From Candidatus Njordarchaeum guaymasense (lineage in GTDB: Archaea > Asgardarchaeota > Njordarchaeia > Njordarchaeales > Njordarchaeaceae): a stretch of DNA of 6,057 nucleotides. This document shows positions 5,075 through 6,057 of this stretch, piece by piece. Location: the NCBI GenBank assembly GCA_030587605.1, contig JAUQYT010000060.1, forward strand, positions 1 through 6,057, written 5' to 3'. The translations under genes and the position numbers were made by a program. Every line of letters begins with the position of its first letter. Position 1 is the stretch's first letter. The notes under the pieces are model-generated. The model did no database searches, was not told where the DNA came from, and was given only the letters and a program-made list of their open reading frames with translations.

Positions 5075-6057
5075 ATGCCAAAAAGCAAACATGGCGAAAT
5101 CCTTGGGATGCTCCAGAAAATCATTGGAAAAGACAACGTCTCGGATAGCCCTGAGGAGCTCTACTACTACTCAAGTGACCCAAGCACCGAAAATCCGCAT
5201 GCCCCGGAGTACGTAGTCCTTCCCAAGACTGTCGAGGAGATCCAAGAGGTCGTCAGGCTGGCAAACCGCGAGAAGATCCCGATCACGCCGAGGGCAGGTG
5301 GCCTGACCTTAGCGGGTTTAGCCATACCAAGTAGTGGTGGAATCCTCCTCGATTTGAAAAGAATGAATAAGATCGTGGAGGTAAATCCGAACTCTATGTA
5401 TGCTGTAGTTGAGTGTGGGGTCACAACCGGGCAACTCAAAACCTTCCTGGAAAACAATTTTCCAGACTTGCAGTTTTCAGTACCGCACGCGCCGCCCATA
5501 GTGTCTGTTGTTGCCAACGCGATGGTTTACGGTGCTGGACATGTTTGTTTAAAGTATGGCACGAACTCGGATATGATCAATGGACTCGAAGTCGTGTTGC
5601 CAACGGGCGAGGCACTTAGGACAGGGGTCTGTGCTGTTAACAACAAGTCATGGTTCTCAAAGTACTGTCTGCCCGACTTCACAGGGCTCTTTCTCGGTTG
5701 GTTTGGAGCGACAGGCATCATAACGAAGTGTACTATAGAACTCTGGCCCAAACCAACGATACGGGACGCAGTGTACTATGGGATTGACGAAGTAGACGAC
5801 ATGGTTGAGATCCTCCTAAGGCTTACCAAGAGTGAAGTTGCCGATGACATTTACGTGAACAGTTGGACTGGCACAAGTTTGGATCGCTACGACCTGACCG
5901 AGAGGCCAAAAGGAATACCAGAGCTGTACCTGGATGTCATTCTAAGTGCCAGGTCAAGAGAAGAATTTGACTCAAAACGGAAAATTGTAGAGCAGATAGC
6001 GGAGGATGAACAGCGGAGCGGGAGACGCATAAAAGTCCATAGTCCGCCACAGTCATT
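5075..6057 (+). CDS. FAD-dependent oxidase/dehydrogenase (GlcD / VAO superfamily), C-terminus cut by the window edge
   Basis: The visible 327 residues hold the PCMH-type FAD-binding domain. P46-EYVVLPKTVEEIQEVV introduces it. PRAGGLTLAG (72-81) takes the place of the usual PRGGGT-type loop that holds the FAD pyrophosphate. GGILLDLKRMNKI (88-100), VECGVTTGQL (112-121), YGTNSDMINGLEVVLPTGE (161-179) and FGATGIITKCTIELWPKP (210-227) follow. These match D-lactate/glycolate oxidase GlcD and the 4-cresol dehydrogenase / vanillyl-alcohol oxidase branch, which oxidise hydroxy acids or p-hydroxylated aromatics. The C-terminal substrate-binding domain begins near 230 and is cut off, so the substrate cannot be read. 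FGATGI replaces the frequent EGTLGI. The protein lacks a signal peptide. The start is the first ATG after the stop of the upstream gene. Only weak GTGAG precedes it, suggesting translational coupling. Confidence 0.9.
   Translation, partial: MPKSKHGEILGMLQKIIGKDNVSDSPEELYYYSSDPSTENPHAPEYVVLPKTVEEIQEVVRLANREKIPITPRAGGLTLAGLAIPSSGGILLDLKRMNKIVEVNPNSMYAVVECGVTTGQLKTFLENNFPDLQFSVPHAPPIVSVVANAMVYGAGHVCLKYGTNSDMINGLEVVLPTGEALRTGVCAVNNKSWFSKYCLPDFTGLFLGWFGATGIITKCTIELWPKPTIRDAVYYGIDEVDDMVEILLRLTKSEVADDIYVNSWTGTSLDRYDLTERPKGIPELYLDVILSARSREEFDSKRKIVEQIAEDEQRSGRRIKVHSPPQS

Noticed and set aside
4840..5136. Minus-strand frame of about 98 codons over the junction of the last two genes
   Set aside because: It is antisense to two genes with family motifs and has no ribosome site or domain of its own.
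5167..5751. Minus- and plus-strand frames inside the flavoenzyme gene
   Set aside because: They are antisense or shifted-frame shadows of the FAD-binding domain.
1..6057. CRISPR array, transposase, tRNA or toxin-antitoxin pair
   Set aside because: No regularly spaced direct repeats, no transposase motifs or terminal inverted repeats, and no cloverleaf-like sequence were seen on either strand.

Overview
The window looks archaeal, though this is an inference. Every assigned promoter-like site is a short AT-rich TATA-type box rather than a -35/-10 pair. Untranslated leaders are short and carry GGAG/GGAGG. Base composition is moderate and no rRNA or tRNA is present. The gene set (a Thermotoga/archaeal-type GH36 alpha-galactosidase, stand-alone alpha/beta hydrolases, a three-cysteine ATC-hydrolase-like protein beside a GlcD-type flavoenzyme) would suit an uncultured anaerobic archaeon such as a Bathyarchaeia-like lineage. 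No taxonomic marker is present to settle it.

Layout: the left 2.5 kb is one long minus-strand gene that runs off the left edge. It encodes a GH36 alpha-galactosidase with the nucleophile, acid/base and sugar-binding motifs all in place. It is transcribed divergently, across a 210-base gap, from two plus-strand alpha/beta hydrolase genes (2699-3460 and 3652-4416). These two are paralogues. The catalytic halves are about 60% identical and the cap regions are unrelated by eye. Each paralogue seems to have its own promoter with almost the same internal spacing, and a hairpin with a T-tract lies between them, so they are probably separate transcription units.

The right 1.5 kb is a second unit on the plus strand. 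A strong GGAGG site precedes a small cysteine-motif protein (4580-5065). Nine bases after it begins an FAD-dependent oxidase/dehydrogenase of the GlcD / vanillyl-alcohol-oxidase superfamily (5075 to beyond the right edge). These two are likely co-transcribed and may act on one small-molecule pathway.

Overall this reads as a catabolic accessory region: sugar release from alpha-galactosides, hydrolysis of small esters, amides or lactones, and oxidation of a hydroxy acid or aromatic alcohol. No mobile element, CRISPR array, defence system or RNA gene was seen. The most notable observations are the paralogous hydrolases with preserved promoter geometry but replaced caps, the unusual cysteine-protein/flavoenzyme pair, and the altered sugar-pocket motif and ambiguous start of the alpha-galactosidase.
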